A DNA stretch of 64,000 nucleotides from Leifsonia psychrotolerans (GTDB taxonomy: Bacteria; Actinomycetota; Actinomycetes; Actinomycetales; Microbacteriaceae), in the NCBI RefSeq assembly GCF_013410665.1, contig NZ_JACCFM010000001.1:1736001-1800000 (forward strand). Reading direction: 5' to 3'. Positions within the stretch are counted from its first letter, which is position 1. Every line of letters starts with the position of its first letter. Under the pieces are notes generated by a model. The model saw only the letters and a list, made by a program, of their open reading frames with translations. It ran no database searches and had not been told where the DNA came from. Positions 17,464 to 25,756 of the stretch are shown here, in pieces. The position numbers and the translations under genes were made by a program.

Positions 17464-18237
17464 TTAGACGACCACGGTCATCCCGCCGTCGATGAAGATG
17501 ACCTGTCCGTTGACGAACTTCGAACCGTCGCCAGCGAGCCAGAGGGCCGGACCGACGAGGTCGTCGATGGTGCCCCAACGATGTGCGGGTGTGCGACCCA
17601 GAATCCAGGCGTTGAAGGTCTCGTCATCAACGAGGTTTTGCGTCATTTCGGTGTGGATGTAGCCGGGGGCGATCGCGTTGATCTGAAGCCCGTGTGCAGC
17701 CCACTCGGCGGTCATCGCCCGGGTCAGGTTGCGAATGCCGCCCTTGGACACCGTGTACGGCGCAATGGTGGGCCGGGCCAGATCGGTTTGCACCGACGCG
17801 ATATTGATGATCGTGCCCTCACCGCGCGGGATCATCTGACGGGCCGCCTCACGGCCGACCAGGAAGGCGCTGGTGAGGTTGGTCTTCATGACCCGCTCCC
17901 AATCGGCGACGTCCAGATCGAGCATCGGCACGCGGTGCTGCACTCCGGCGTTGTTCACAAGGATGCGCAGTGGGCCGATCTCGTCTTCAATGGATTGAAT
18001 CGCGGATGCAACGGCGTCGGCATCCGTCACATCGAAGGCGAGCGCGTGGATGCGTTCGGCCCCGTGGCGGCGTGCAAAGTCGGCCTGAGTGGCGGCGAGG
18101 CGCGCCGGGTCCAGGCCGTTGAGTACGACGATGGCGCCCGCGTCGGCCAGCCCGTCGGCGATGGCGCGGCCGATGCCGCGACTGGATCCGGTGACGAGAG
18201 CGATGCGCCCCGTGATATCAAACAGAGTGGATGCCAT
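17464..18237 (-). CDS. idnO: SDR oxidoreductase, gluconate 5-dehydrogenase-like
   Basis: A classical short-chain dehydrogenase (257 aa) expected to reduce 5-keto-D-gluconate to D-gluconate with NAD(P)H. The cofactor motif GSSRGIGRAIADGL lies at about 17-30, NNAG near 90, and the catalytic Ser and YxxxK (APYTVSKGG) near 145-165. IAPGYIHTEMTQ and the C-terminal FINGQ-type end are typical of IdnO/Ga5DH. Position between idnD and gntP supports the substrate. AAGGCGG precedes the ATG. Specificity cannot be proved from sequence; other 2-keto or 5-keto sugar acids are possible. Confidence 0.82.
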   Translation of the reverse strand: MASTLFDITGRIALVTGSSRGIGRAIADGLADAGAIVVLNGLDPARLAATQADFARRHGAERIHALAFDVTDADAVASAIQSIEDEIGPLRILVNNAGVQHRVPMLDLDVADWERVMKTNLTSAFLVGREAARQMIPRGEGTIINIASVQTDLARPTIAPYTVSKGGIRNLTRAMTAEWAAHGLQINAIAPGYIHTEMTQNLVDDETFNAWILGRTPAHRWGTIDDLVGPALWLAGDGSKFVNGQVIFIDGGMTVVV

Positions 18238-18367
18238 GGGGCACCGCCTTTCAGTGGCTGAATCCGGTCGAGCGGCTGCAACGAGTCCGAATCGACGGAA
18301 CGAGTCAAGCGGATGGAACTGGGGATGAACCTCGAAAGGGGAAGGCCGAAGCCTTCCCCCTTCGGGA

Positions 18368-19768
18368 CTACACCCCGCTGGCGATCAGGAAGATCGCCAG
18401 GGCGATGACGAAGCCGATGACACCAACGAGCGCCTGCCCGACTGTCCAGGTCTTCAGAGTGGTCTTCGTGTCCATCTCGAAGAAGCGACTGACCAGCCAG
18501 AAGCCGGAGTCGTTCACGTGACCCGCAAAGACGGAGCCGGCGGCGAGGGCCAGCACGATTGCAGCGAGCTGCACCGGGTTGTACGCCGGGTTGTCGAGCA
18601 CGACCGGCTGAATGAGAGCGGCCGCCGTGATGAGGGCGACGGTGGCCGAACCCTGTGCGATACGCACGACGGCGGCGATCACAAAGCCGGCGATGATGAC
18701 CGGCAGGCCGATGGAATCGAGCGAGTCGGCGACGGCGTTGCCGATGCCACTAGCGCGCAACACTCCACCGAACATTCCACCGGCACCGGTGATCAGGATG
18801 ACTGAACAGACCGGGCCGAGCGCACTGTCGACAACGGTCTCGATCAGGCTGGAGGACTTCCGCTTGCGCCAGCCGAGCAGGATCATGGCGAGGATCACGG
18901 TAATCAGCAGCGCGACGGGGGTCTCACCGAACACGCGCAGAATCTGCACCCAGGTGTCGTCGAGCGAGACGATTCCGGCCGTGGCGAGCATGTTCAAGCC
19001 GGTGTTGAGGAAGATCAGCACGAGCGGCAGCAACAGCAGGGTGAGGATGGTGCCGAGCTTGGGTGCCGAGGCGAACTCGGCCATTTCGCCGGTGCTGCCG
19101 CGCAGAATGGAGGGCACGGGCAGGTTGTATTTCTTGCCGACGTAGCGGCCGAACAGGTGTCCGACGAAGTACCACGTGGGCAGGGCGACGATGAGACCGA
19201 AGATCAGAACGAGTCCGACATCCGCTCCGAGCAGACCCGTTGCCGCAACCGGTCCGGGGTGCGGCGGCACGAAGATGTGCATGACCGAGAACGCGACCGC
19301 CGAGGGGAATGCGTAGAGCAGGAACGACCCACCGAGACGACGAGCCACGGCGAAGATGATCGGCAGCATCACGACAAGCCCGGCATCGAAGAAGATCGGG
19401 AACCCGAACATCAGCGAGGCTACGGCGAGCGCGAGCGGGGCACGTTTCTCACCGAACTTGCTGATCAGCCAGTCGGTGAGCACCTGCGCTCCACCGCTCG
19501 TTTCGAGCATCCGGCCGAGCATCGCGCCGAGGCCCACGAGGAGTGCGACGCTACCCAGCGTTCCGCTGAATCCCACGAGCAGGGTGGGCACGAGTTGGGC
19601 GGTCGGGACACCGGTCGCCACCGCGGTCAGAATGCTGACGATGATCAGGGAGAGGAAGGCATGAATCTTGAACTTCATGATCAGCACAAGAAGCAGCGCG
19701 ATTGCGGCGGCCGCAATTCCCAGGAGTGCGGGTGTCGAGAGCACCCAGTTCAGTTGTAGATCGGTCAT
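18368..19768 (-). CDS. gntP: gluconate:H+ symporter, GntP family
   Basis: A 466 aa membrane carrier with about 12-14 hydrophobic segments that imports gluconate, or L-idonate, with protons. GntP-family stretches seen include TGVPTAQLVPTLLVGFSGTL, FGFPIFFDAGLVVMLPIIF, FVPPHPGPVAATGLLGADVG, and GHVNDSGFWLVSRFFEM near the C-terminus. Its ATG shares one base with the gntK stop (TGATG), so translation is coupled. It is followed, 130 bp on, by the SDR gene. The two sugar-acid dehydrogenases in the same unit suggest that L-idonate is also a transported substrate. Confidence 0.93.
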   Translation of the reverse strand: MTDLQLNWVLSTPALLGIAAAAIALLLVLIMKFKIHAFLSLIIVSILTAVATGVPTAQLVPTLLVGFSGTLGSVALLVGLGAMLGRMLETSGGAQVLTDWLISKFGEKRAPLALAVASLMFGFPIFFDAGLVVMLPIIFAVARRLGGSFLLYAFPSAVAFSVMHIFVPPHPGPVAATGLLGADVGLVLIFGLIVALPTWYFVGHLFGRYVGKKYNLPVPSILRGSTGEMAEFASAPKLGTILTLLLLPLVLIFLNTGLNMLATAGIVSLDDTWVQILRVFGETPVALLITVILAMILLGWRKRKSSSLIETVVDSALGPVCSVILITGAGGMFGGVLRASGIGNAVADSLDSIGLPVIIAGFVIAAVVRIAQGSATVALITAAALIQPVVLDNPAYNPVQLAAIVLALAAGSVFAGHVNDSGFWLVSRFFEMDTKTTLKTWTVGQALVGVIGFVIALAIFLIASGV

Positions 19769-20280
19769 CAGCGTCCAATTTCTTTTGTCAAGCGCCCGAC
19801 GATCTCGTCGGGAGTCAGGGTGAGCGACACGCGGGTTCCCGCTTCGTCGGCAGCCAATGGCTCCAACGTGGCGAACTGCGAGTCGAGAAGTGTCGAGGGC
19901 ATGTACTCGTGGTTGCGGTGCGTCAGACGCTCGGCAATCAGTTCCTGGCTGCCCTCGAGCTGCGCAAAGCGCAGGGTCGGCACGGTCTCGCGCATGAGGT
20001 CGCGGTAGCTGCGCTTGAGAGCTGAGCAGGCGATCACGATGGGCTCGCCGTGCGCGAGTGCGTCGGCCACGACCGCGGCGACCCGGACGAGCCAGGGCAA
20101 GCGGTCGTCGTCGGTGAGCGGCAGCCCCGAGGCCATTTTCGCTTTGGCCTCGACGCTGTGCAGGTCGTCGCCATCGAAGAAGCGCAGACCGAGGGACTGC
20201 GCGAGGGCGCGGCCAATCGTCGACTTTCCGCTCCCTTGCACCCCCATCACGCAGATGGGGTACTGAACTTCATCAGACAT
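19768..20280 (-). CDS. gntK: gluconokinase
   Basis: Phosphorylates D-gluconate to 6-phosphogluconate using ATP. The 170 aa length fits the P-loop GntK type; the Walker A motif is GVQGSGKST (13-21). FFDGDDLHSVEAKAKMASGL and PLTDDDRLPWL are the family's substrate and lid segments, with ACSALKRSYRDLMR further on. ATG 20280 is preceded by GGAGCG at good spacing; an in-frame ATG at 20307 adds nine non-conserved residues. It is the first gene of the idn/gnt unit and divergent from gnd, whose product uses its reaction product. Their shared upstream region holds four TCAGATC-like repeats. Confidence 0.94.
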   Translation of the reverse strand: MSDEVQYPICVMGVQGSGKSTIGRALAQSLGLRFFDGDDLHSVEAKAKMASGLPLTDDDRLPWLVRVAAVVADALAHGEPIVIACSALKRSYRDLMRETVPTLRFAQLEGSQELIAERLTHRNHEYMPSTLLDSQFATLEPLAADEAGTRVSLTLTPDEIVGRLTKEIGR

Positions 20281-20316
20281 TGACGCTCCGCAACTCGAAC
20301 CAGACACTTCTTCGGA

Positions 20317-20489
20317 TCAGATCAATTCGCGGCAATCCACGTAATAAATCAGATTTCAATGAGAAACGCTAACATTCAGATCTGCTCTAACAAAATCACC
20401 GTCACTCCCTCGTTTGCTAGCGTGGAGTTCGGTGACAGTTTTTCGTGCCCCCACTCGATCGGGCACACTTCCTCATTCATCGTCAGATC
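20317..20489. promoter_or_regulatory. four TCAGAT(C/T) repeats between gntK and gnd
   Basis: TCAGATC or TCAGATT occurs at 20317-20323, 20349-20355, 20376-20382 and 20483-20489 in the 228-bp divergent region. The third copy lies in a CAGATCTG palindrome (20377-20384). The region is AT-rich compared with its surroundings. These are candidate operator half-sites for the FadR-type regulator at 14501, or for another activator shared by the gluconate genes and gnd. Confidence 0.4.
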
Positions 20490-20508
20490 ACACAACAGGA
20501 GCCATTTC

Positions 20509-21966
20509 ATGGGCGCAGAGCAGCTCGCAACAGCAAACATTGGCGTAGTCGGACTGGCGGTGATGGGCTCAAACCTCGCCCGCAACCTCGCCAGCCGCGA
20601 CGGAAATACCGTGGCGGTGTTCAACCGCTCCCCCGAACGCACCCGACTGCTCACGACCGAGCACCCCGAGTCCGGCTTCGTCGCATCCGAGACCATCGAA
20701 GAATTCGTCTCGTCGCTCGCCCGTCCCCGTACCGCGATCATCATGGTGCAGGCTGGCGCCGGCACGGATGCCGTGATCAACCAGCTCAGCGCACTCTTCG
20801 AGCCCGGCGACATCATCGTGGACGGCGGCAACGCCGACTTCCACGACACCATCCGTCGCGAGGCCGCCGTGCGCGCCACCGGCGTCAACTTTGTCGGCGC
20901 CGGCATCTCCGGCGGCGAAGAGGGCGCGCTCAAGGGCCCGTCGATCATGCCTGGCGGATCGGTCGAGGCGTACACGACCCTCGGGCCGATCCTCGAATCA
21001 ATCGCAGCTGTCGTCGATGGCGTGCCCTGTGTCACGCACGTGGGCACGGATGGCGCCGGCCACTTCGTCAAGATGATCCACAACGGCATCGAATATGCCG
21101 ACATGCAGCTCATCGCCGAGGCGTACGACCTGCTGCGCCAGGTTGGCGGCCACTCCCCCGCCGCCATCGCCGATATCTTCGCCGAGTGGAATGAGGGCGA
21201 GCTCGAGAGCTACCTGATCGAGATCACCGCTGAGGTATTGCGCCAGGTCGACGCCAAGACCGGCAAGCCGTTCGTCGACATCGTCCTCGACGAGGCAGGC
21301 TCGAAGGGCACCGGCGTGTGGACCGTGCAGAACGCCCTCGACCTGGGAGTGCCCGTCGGCGGCATCGCCGAGGCTGTCTTCGCCCGCGCTGTTTCCAGCC
21401 ACCCCGAACAGCGCGGTCCGGTTCGCGCCGGCATCACGGCCCGCCCCGAGATCGCCGTCGTCGGCCACACCTTCCATGACGACGTGCGCGCCGCCCTCTA
21501 CGCCTCCAAGGTCGTCGCCTACGCTCAGGGCTTCGACGCCATCATCGCCGGTGCCGAAAAATACAACTGGAACATCGACAAGGGCGCCATCGCCACGATC
21601 TGGCGCGGTGGCTGCATCATCCGTGCCCAGTTCTTGAACCGCATCAAGGATGCCTACGCCAACGACTCAACGATCACAAGCCTGCTCGTCGACCCGTACT
21701 TCGCACAAGCCATCACCGACGGCGAGTCGGCCTGGCGCCGCATCGTCTCGACGGCTGCGCTGTCGGGCATCCCGGTTCCCGGCTTTTCGTCGGCTCTCAG
21801 CTACTACGACTCACTCGCCAGTGAGCGTCTGCCTGCCGCGCTCGTGCAGGGTCAGCGTGACTTCTTTGGCGCGCACACCTACAAGCGCGTTGACATGCCG
21901 GGCACCTTCCACACCCTGTGGTCGGGCGACCGCAGTGAGATCGAAACGGTGGGCTCTTCCCACTAA
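20509..21966 (+). CDS. gnd: 6-phosphogluconate dehydrogenase (decarboxylating)
   Basis: Oxidises 6-phosphogluconate to ribulose-5-phosphate and CO2 with NADP+ (pentose phosphate pathway). The 485 aa length is the long, bacterial/eukaryotic homodimeric form. The cofactor motif is GLAVMGSNLARN (15-26); substrate motifs are GAGISGGEEGALKGPSIMPGG in two parts and HNGIEYADMQLIAEAYDLL. AACAGGAGCC precedes the ATG at 20509; in-frame extension upstream is not family-like. Its place divergent from gntK means imported gluconate is fed straight into the oxidative pentose phosphate branch. A strong terminator follows at 21997-22030. Confidence 0.96.
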   Translation: MGAEQLATANIGVVGLAVMGSNLARNLASRDGNTVAVFNRSPERTRLLTTEHPESGFVASETIEEFVSSLARPRTAIIMVQAGAGTDAVINQLSALFEPGDIIVDGGNADFHDTIRREAAVRATGVNFVGAGISGGEEGALKGPSIMPGGSVEAYTTLGPILESIAAVVDGVPCVTHVGTDGAGHFVKMIHNGIEYADMQLIAEAYDLLRQVGGHSPAAIADIFAEWNEGELESYLIEITAEVLRQVDAKTGKPFVDIVLDEAGSKGTGVWTVQNALDLGVPVGGIAEAVFARAVSSHPEQRGPVRAGITARPEIAVVGHTFHDDVRAALYASKVVAYAQGFDAIIAGAEKYNWNIDKGAIATIWRGGCIIRAQFLNRIKDAYANDSTITSLLVDPYFAQAITDGESAWRRIVSTAALSGIPVPGFSSALSYYDSLASERLPAALVQGQRDFFGAHTYKRVDMPGTFHTLWSGDRSEIETVGSSH

Positions 21967-21996
21967 TCTCTGCTCATCCCCGTGAGGGGCGGAAAT

Positions 21997-22030
21997 GGCT
22001 CGTCTGCGCCCCGCGCGACGAGCCTTTTTT
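21997..22030 (+). terminator. rho-independent terminator of gnd
   Basis: GGCTCGTC (21997-22004) pairs with GACGAGCC (22017-22024), directly followed by six T residues (22025-22030). It lies 31 bp after the gnd stop. Confidence 0.85.
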
Positions 22031-22069
22031 GTCCGCCGAAGCGCCGAGTGAGGGATACTGGAAACGACC

Positions 22070-22435
22070 ATGAGCGACTTTCATCCCGAACTCTCCGGCT
22101 ACGAGCCGATCGACAACCGACGACCGCTGCGCAGCAAACGCTTCATGGCGACGGTGCGGATCGCTGTCGTGCTCGGCATCATCGGCCTGATCGTTCCGGG
22201 CATTCTGACCACGGTGCAGGTTGCCCAGACCACGGCTTCCCGCTCGTGCGCCGTCGCCGTCGCGCGTTACTACCCGTTCTCGAGCGACTTCGATGCCCGG
22301 TTCGAACTCAGTGGAGCGGGAGGATTCGGCTGGCAGTGCTACGCCGTCGACCGCAACGAGCGCGAGACGTTCGTCGTACCGCTCGGAATCATTCCGTCCG
22401 CACCGAAGGCAACCCAGCCCGGCGTCAACGCCTGA
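22070..22435 (+). CDS. small single-pass membrane protein of unknown function
   Basis: I do not recognise a named family. The 121 aa protein has a polar N-terminus (about 1-28, basic before the membrane), one transmembrane helix near 29-50 (VRIAVVLGIIGLIVPGIL) and an outside domain. That domain has two cysteines (SCAVAVARYY and WQCYAVD) that could form a disulfide. The C-terminus is Pro/Ala-rich. Codon use matches its neighbours and the gene is complete. It lies between the gnd terminator and the converging prs terminator, so it is probably expressed alone. Confidence 0.6.
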   Translation: MSDFHPELSGYEPIDNRRPLRSKRFMATVRIAVVLGIIGLIVPGILTTVQVAQTTASRSCAVAVARYYPFSSDFDARFELSGAGGFGWQCYAVDRNERETFVVPLGIIPSAPKATQPGVNA

Positions 22436-22475
22436 TCGTCGACCAGCCTCCCTGTTCCACACACAGCGAAGGGTC

Positions 22476-22541
22476 AAAAAAACTGAGGGGACGCAGATCG
22501 ACCCCCCGACACCTTGGGAAGGTCGACCTGCAACCCCTCAG
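22476..22541 (-). terminator. long rho-independent terminator of glmU-prs
   Basis: Read on the minus strand, CTGAGGGG/CCCCTCAG, GCAG/CTGC and the GGTCGA/TCGACC pair form a 59-nt hairpin (22483-22541), followed by seven T residues (A run 22476-22482 on the plus strand). It lies 25 bp beyond the prs stop. Confidence 0.85.
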
Positions 22542-22565
22542 CTTGCGCGAGTGGGCGTAACGAGT

Positions 22566-23543
22566 TTAGGCGGCGCCGTCGAACATCGACGTGACCGAGC
22601 CGTCCTCGAAGACCTCGTGGATGGCGCGAGCCAGCAGCGGAGCAATCGGAAGAACCGTCAAGGTCGGGAAGCGCTTGTCGTCGGGAACCGGAAGCGTGTC
22701 GGTGACCACGACGGACGAGATCGCCTCGCACTGCAGCAACTCGATCGCCGGGTCGCTGAACACGGCGTGGGTCGCCGCGACGACGACGCCGATGGCTCCG
22801 GCTGCTTTGAGTGCCTCGGCGGCCTTGACGATCGTGCGGCCGGTGTCGATGAGGTCGTCAACCAGCAGGCAGACGCGGCCTTCCACCTGGCCGACAATCT
22901 CGTGAACCGAGACCTGGTTCGGCACGAGCGGATCACGACGTTTGTGGATGATGGCCAGGGGCACGCCGAGCTTGTCGCTCCAGATGTCGGCGACGCGCAC
23001 GCGGCCCATGTCGGGTGAGACGACGGTCAGCGTCGACGGGTCGAGCTGCTCACGCATGTGCTTGAGCAAGACGGGCATGGCGAAAAGGTGATCGACGGGG
23101 CCGTCGAAGAAGCCCTGAATCTGGGCAGCGTGCAGGTCGACCGACATGATGCGGTCGGCGCCGGCGACCTTGAACAGGTCGGCAACCAAACGAGCCGAGA
23201 TCGGCTCGCGACCGCGGCCCTTCTTGTCTTGACGCGCGTACGGGTAAAACGGGGCGACGACGGTGATCCGCTTGGCGGAGGCGCGCTTGAGGGCGTCGAC
23301 CATGATCAACTGTTCCATCAGCCACTCGTTGATGGGCGCCGTGTGCGACTGAATCACGAACGCGTCGCTGCCGCGCACGCTCTCGTCGAAGCGCGCGTAG
23401 ATTTCGCCATTTGCGAAGGTGCGTGCATCGGTGGGAACTAGGTCACAACCAAGTTCTTCCGCGATTTCGATCGCCAGCTGCGGGTGCGCTCGCCCCGAAA
23501 CTACTACGAGTCGTTTTTCGCCTTTGGCCTTGATTTCAGACAC
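22566..23543 (-). CDS. prs: ribose-phosphate pyrophosphokinase
   Basis: Makes PRPP from ribose-5-phosphate and ATP for nucleotide, histidine and NAD synthesis. The 325 aa length is normal. Seen motifs are GRAHPQLAIEIAEELG at the N-terminus, FYPYARQDKKGRGREPIS (catalytic flexible loop and ATP contacts), DLHAAQIQGFF and the PRPP-binding loop CLLVDDLIDTGRTIVKA near 220. The start codon is GTG, preceded by GGAG. It overlaps the glmU stop by one base (TAGTG), so the two are translationally coupled. The terminator at 22476-22541 ends the unit. Confidence 0.97.
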   Translation of the reverse strand: MSEIKAKGEKRLVVVSGRAHPQLAIEIAEELGCDLVPTDARTFANGEIYARFDESVRGSDAFVIQSHTAPINEWLMEQLIMVDALKRASAKRITVVAPFYPYARQDKKGRGREPISARLVADLFKVAGADRIMSVDLHAAQIQGFFDGPVDHLFAMPVLLKHMREQLDPSTLTVVSPDMGRVRVADIWSDKLGVPLAIIHKRRDPLVPNQVSVHEIVGQVEGRVCLLVDDLIDTGRTIVKAAEALKAAGAIGVVVAATHAVFSDPAIELLQCEAISSVVVTDTLPVPDDKRFPTLTVLPIAPLLARAIHEVFEDGSVTSMFDGAA

Positions 23544-24967
23544 TAGTCTCCGCTTTCTGATGCGGCCTTCGCCGCGTCGGTTCCCGGGCGGTTGGCCTGA
23601 ACCCAGCCGTCCATATTGCGTTGCGGAGCCACGTTAATGGCCAGCGAACCGGCTGGCACGTCCTTGCGGACCACGGTTCCGGCGCCCGTGTAGGCTCCGT
23701 CAGCAATTCTAACCGGAGCCACAAACACGTTGTGCGACCCGGTTCGCACATGCGAACCAACCACGGTCTTGTGTTTGTTGACGCCGTCATAGTTGGCCGT
23801 AATCGTGCCGGCTCCCACATTGGAGCCGACACCGACCACGGTGTCACCGATATAACTCAGGTGCGGCACTTTGCTTTCAGCGCCAATTGTTGCGTTCTTC
23901 GTCTCGACGAAGGTGCCAATTTTTCCGTCTGTGCCCAGCACGGTGCCGGGGCGCAAATAGGCGAAGGGACCGACGGATGCCCCGGCCCCGACGACCGCGA
24001 GGGTCGCGTCGGTGCGCTTCACGACAGCGTTCTCACCGATCTCACAGTCCATCAGCGTGCTGTCCGGTCCCACGGTGGCTCCGGTCGCCACGGTCGTGGC
24101 GCCCTGGATCTGTGTGCCGGGCAGCAGTGTGACATCCGGCGCCAGGGTCGACTTCACGTCGATCCAGGTGGTGGCCGGGTCGACGATTGTGACGCCGGCC
24201 AGCTGCCAACTGCGCACGATCAGGGCGTTGAGTATGAGGGCTGCCTCGCTGAGCTGGGCACGGTCATTGATGCCGGCAACCAGCCACGGTTCACGGACCG
24301 GCACTGCAGCGACGTCGGATCCGGCGGCACGGAGCAGCCCGATCACGTCGGTCAGGTATTTCTCGCCCTGCGCATTGTTGGTGTCGAGGTGCGCGAGCTG
24401 GTCGCGCAGCTGCGACACGCCGAACAGGTAGACGCCCGCGTTGATCTCGTCAACGGCCTTCTCTGCATCCGTGGCATCTTTCTGCTCGACGATGCGGTCG
24501 AAGCTTCCCGACTCGGAACGAATGATTCGGCCGTAGCCGGTCGCGTCGTCGAACACGGCCGAGAGAACCGTGGCCGCAGCCTGGCTGGCACGGTGGGCTG
24601 CGATGAAGTCGGTGAGGGTTGCCGCGTCGAGAAGTGGAACGTCGCCGTTAACGACGAGCACCTCACCGTCGAAGTCGGACGGCAATGCGGCGACGGCCTG
24701 TTCGACCGCGCGGCCCGTGCCCGGAATCTCGTCTTGGTCGACGATCAGGCTCACGGGCAGCTGTTCGGCGATGACGGCGGCGAGTCGGTCGCGCTCGTAA
24801 CGCACGACGCTGACGACATGTGCGGCATCCAACGTCTCAACCGTCGAGAGCACGTGGCTGACCAGGGGCAGGCCTGCAAGTGGGTGCAGAAGCTTGGGGA
24901 GTGTCGACTTCATTCGAGTGCCTTGTCCTGCGGCGAGAACAACGATCGCGAGGCGGGGATCTGGCAC
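23543..24967 (-). CDS. glmU: bifunctional GlcNAc-1-P uridyltransferase / GlcN-1-P acetyltransferase
   Basis: Makes UDP-GlcNAc for peptidoglycan in two steps. The N-terminal pyrophosphorylase domain has LAAGQGTRMKSTLPKLLHP (11-29) and VNGDVPLLDAATL. The C-terminal left-handed beta-helix acetyltransferase domain has YLRPGTVLG, GTFVETKNA, LSYIGDTVVG and NYDGVNKHKT. Length is 474 aa, with GTG at 24967 chosen because GGAG lies just upstream and family homology begins there. The frame stays open another 104 codons through the tRNA region, which is not coding. The tRNA-Gln lies 32 bp upstream on the same strand. The stop overlaps the prs start by one base. Confidence 0.95.
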   Translation of the reverse strand: MPDPRLAIVVLAAGQGTRMKSTLPKLLHPLAGLPLVSHVLSTVETLDAAHVVSVVRYERDRLAAVIAEQLPVSLIVDQDEIPGTGRAVEQAVAALPSDFDGEVLVVNGDVPLLDAATLTDFIAAHRASQAAATVLSAVFDDATGYGRIIRSESGSFDRIVEQKDATDAEKAVDEINAGVYLFGVSQLRDQLAHLDTNNAQGEKYLTDVIGLLRAAGSDVAAVPVREPWLVAGINDRAQLSEAALILNALIVRSWQLAGVTIVDPATTWIDVKSTLAPDVTLLPGTQIQGATTVATGATVGPDSTLMDCEIGENAVVKRTDATLAVVGAGASVGPFAYLRPGTVLGTDGKIGTFVETKNATIGAESKVPHLSYIGDTVVGVGSNVGAGTITANYDGVNKHKTVVGSHVRTGSHNVFVAPVRIADGAYTGAGTVVRKDVPAGSLAINVAPQRNMDGWVQANRPGTDAAKAASESGD

Positions 24968-24999
24968 GGTTTGTCTCCTTGAGATCGAGGCTGTGAGTG

Positions 25000-25071
25000 C
25001 TCCGCCGCCAGGACTCGAACCTGGACTTAACAGCTCCAAAGGCTGTCGTGCTGCCATTACACTACGGCGGA
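25000..25071 (-). tRNA. tRNA-Gln (anticodon TTG)
   Basis: A 72-nt cloverleaf: acceptor stem TCCGCCG/CGGCGGA, D-arm with GTGTAATGGCAGCAC, anticodon stem-loop with CTTTGGA (anticodon TTG reading CAA), and T-arm CCAGGTTCGAGTCCTGG. The discriminator is G, and the next bases are CAC, so CCA is added enzymatically. It lies just upstream of glmU on the same strand. Confidence 0.95.
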
Positions 25072-25153
25072 TGACGCCGATCGAGACCGGTATCGCAGTC
25101 AAGTCTGCCAGATCCGAGAGGCCTCGCGTGCCGCGAACGGTCAAAGCGACCGC

Positions 25154-25159
25154 AATAAT
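25154..25159 (+). promoter_or_regulatory. -10 box of probable leaderless marR transcript
   Basis: AATAAT (five of six matches to TATAAT) ends 6 nt before the ATG at 25166, with no Shine-Dalgarno between. It fits transcription starting at the initiation codon. Confidence 0.45.
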
Positions 25160-25165
25160 GGTCAG

Positions 25166-25657
25166 ATGCCTGCGAGTGACGAAGTCGACCGAATCGTTGA
25201 CGCCTGGTGTCGCGAACGGCCCGACCTCAATTTTGCGCCGTTGCAGGTTCTTTCTCGGGTCGGCCGTCTCGCCAAGCACCTCGATCGGGCGCGCCGTACG
25301 GCGTTCTCACGCTCCGAGCTGGAATCCTGGGAATTCGATGTGCTTTCTGCGCTGCGCCGTGCTGGCACTCCCTACGAGCTCAGCCCCAAGCTGTTGCTGC
25401 AGCAAACGCTGGTCACCAGCGGCACCATGACGAACCGCATCGACCGACTCGTCGAGCGGGATCTTGTCACTCGCCGCACAGACCCCCACGACGGGCGCGG
25501 CATCCTCGTCGGCATGACGCAGGGTGGGTTGACCCGGGTGGATGCGGCAATCACGCGCCTCGTCGACGCCGAAGCCGAGCTCTTGGCAACGCTCTCCGCG
25601 TCGGAGCAAGCCCATCTGGCCGGCCTGCTGCGTAAGCTCTCGCTCGACTTCGACTGA
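25166..25657 (+). CDS. MarR-family transcriptional regulator
   Basis: A 163 aa winged-helix repressor. The core is visible in ESWEFDVLSALRRAG, LLLQQTLVTSGTMTNRIDRL (recognition helix, about 85-104), then the wing VTRRTDPHDGRGILVGMTQGG. The C-terminal helices for dimerisation end LAGLLRKLSLDFD. The usual MarR ligands are phenolics or drugs; the target here is unknown. It is divergent from the tRNA-Gln and converges on metI, from which a repeat-derived hairpin separates it. The start is supported by the -10 box spacing. It may control itself only, as no divergent protein gene is present. Confidence 0.88.
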   Translation: MPASDEVDRIVDAWCRERPDLNFAPLQVLSRVGRLAKHLDRARRTAFSRSELESWEFDVLSALRRAGTPYELSPKLLLQQTLVTSGTMTNRIDRLVERDLVTRRTDPHDGRGILVGMTQGGLTRVDAAITRLVDAEAELLATLSASEQAHLAGLLRKLSLDFD

Positions 25658-25666
25658 CCCGCCGGC

Positions 25667-25717
25667 CGAGCGTGTCGAGACCCCGCCACACCGCCGGCGG
25701 GGATCTCGACACGCTCG
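25667..25717. terminator. repeat-derived bidirectional hairpin
   Basis: CGAGCGTGTCGAGA followed by CCCCGCC pairs with GGCGGGG followed by CTCGACACGCTCG (51 nt overall, a 20-bp-class stem). It lies 9 bp past the marR stop and faces metI. Its arms carry the TCTCGACANGCTCGA repeat seen again at 52.4-53.0 kb and 59.9-60.2 kb. More copies of the CTCGA(T/C)CAACG half-motif follow at 25711-25752. Confidence 0.65.
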
Positions 25718-25756
25718 ATCAACGCGGCACTCGACCAACGGGGCGCGCTCGACGAT

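Noticed and set aside
20286..20296. TCCGCAACTC upstream of gntK as a further copy of the element A/B arm
   Set aside because: Only ten bases match, there is no second arm, and the match includes the gntK ribosome binding site, so chance is likely.
24968..25279. Longer GlmU N-terminus
   Set aside because: The frame stays open, but it runs through the tRNA-Gln gene; family similarity and a ribosome site begin at the GTG at 24967.
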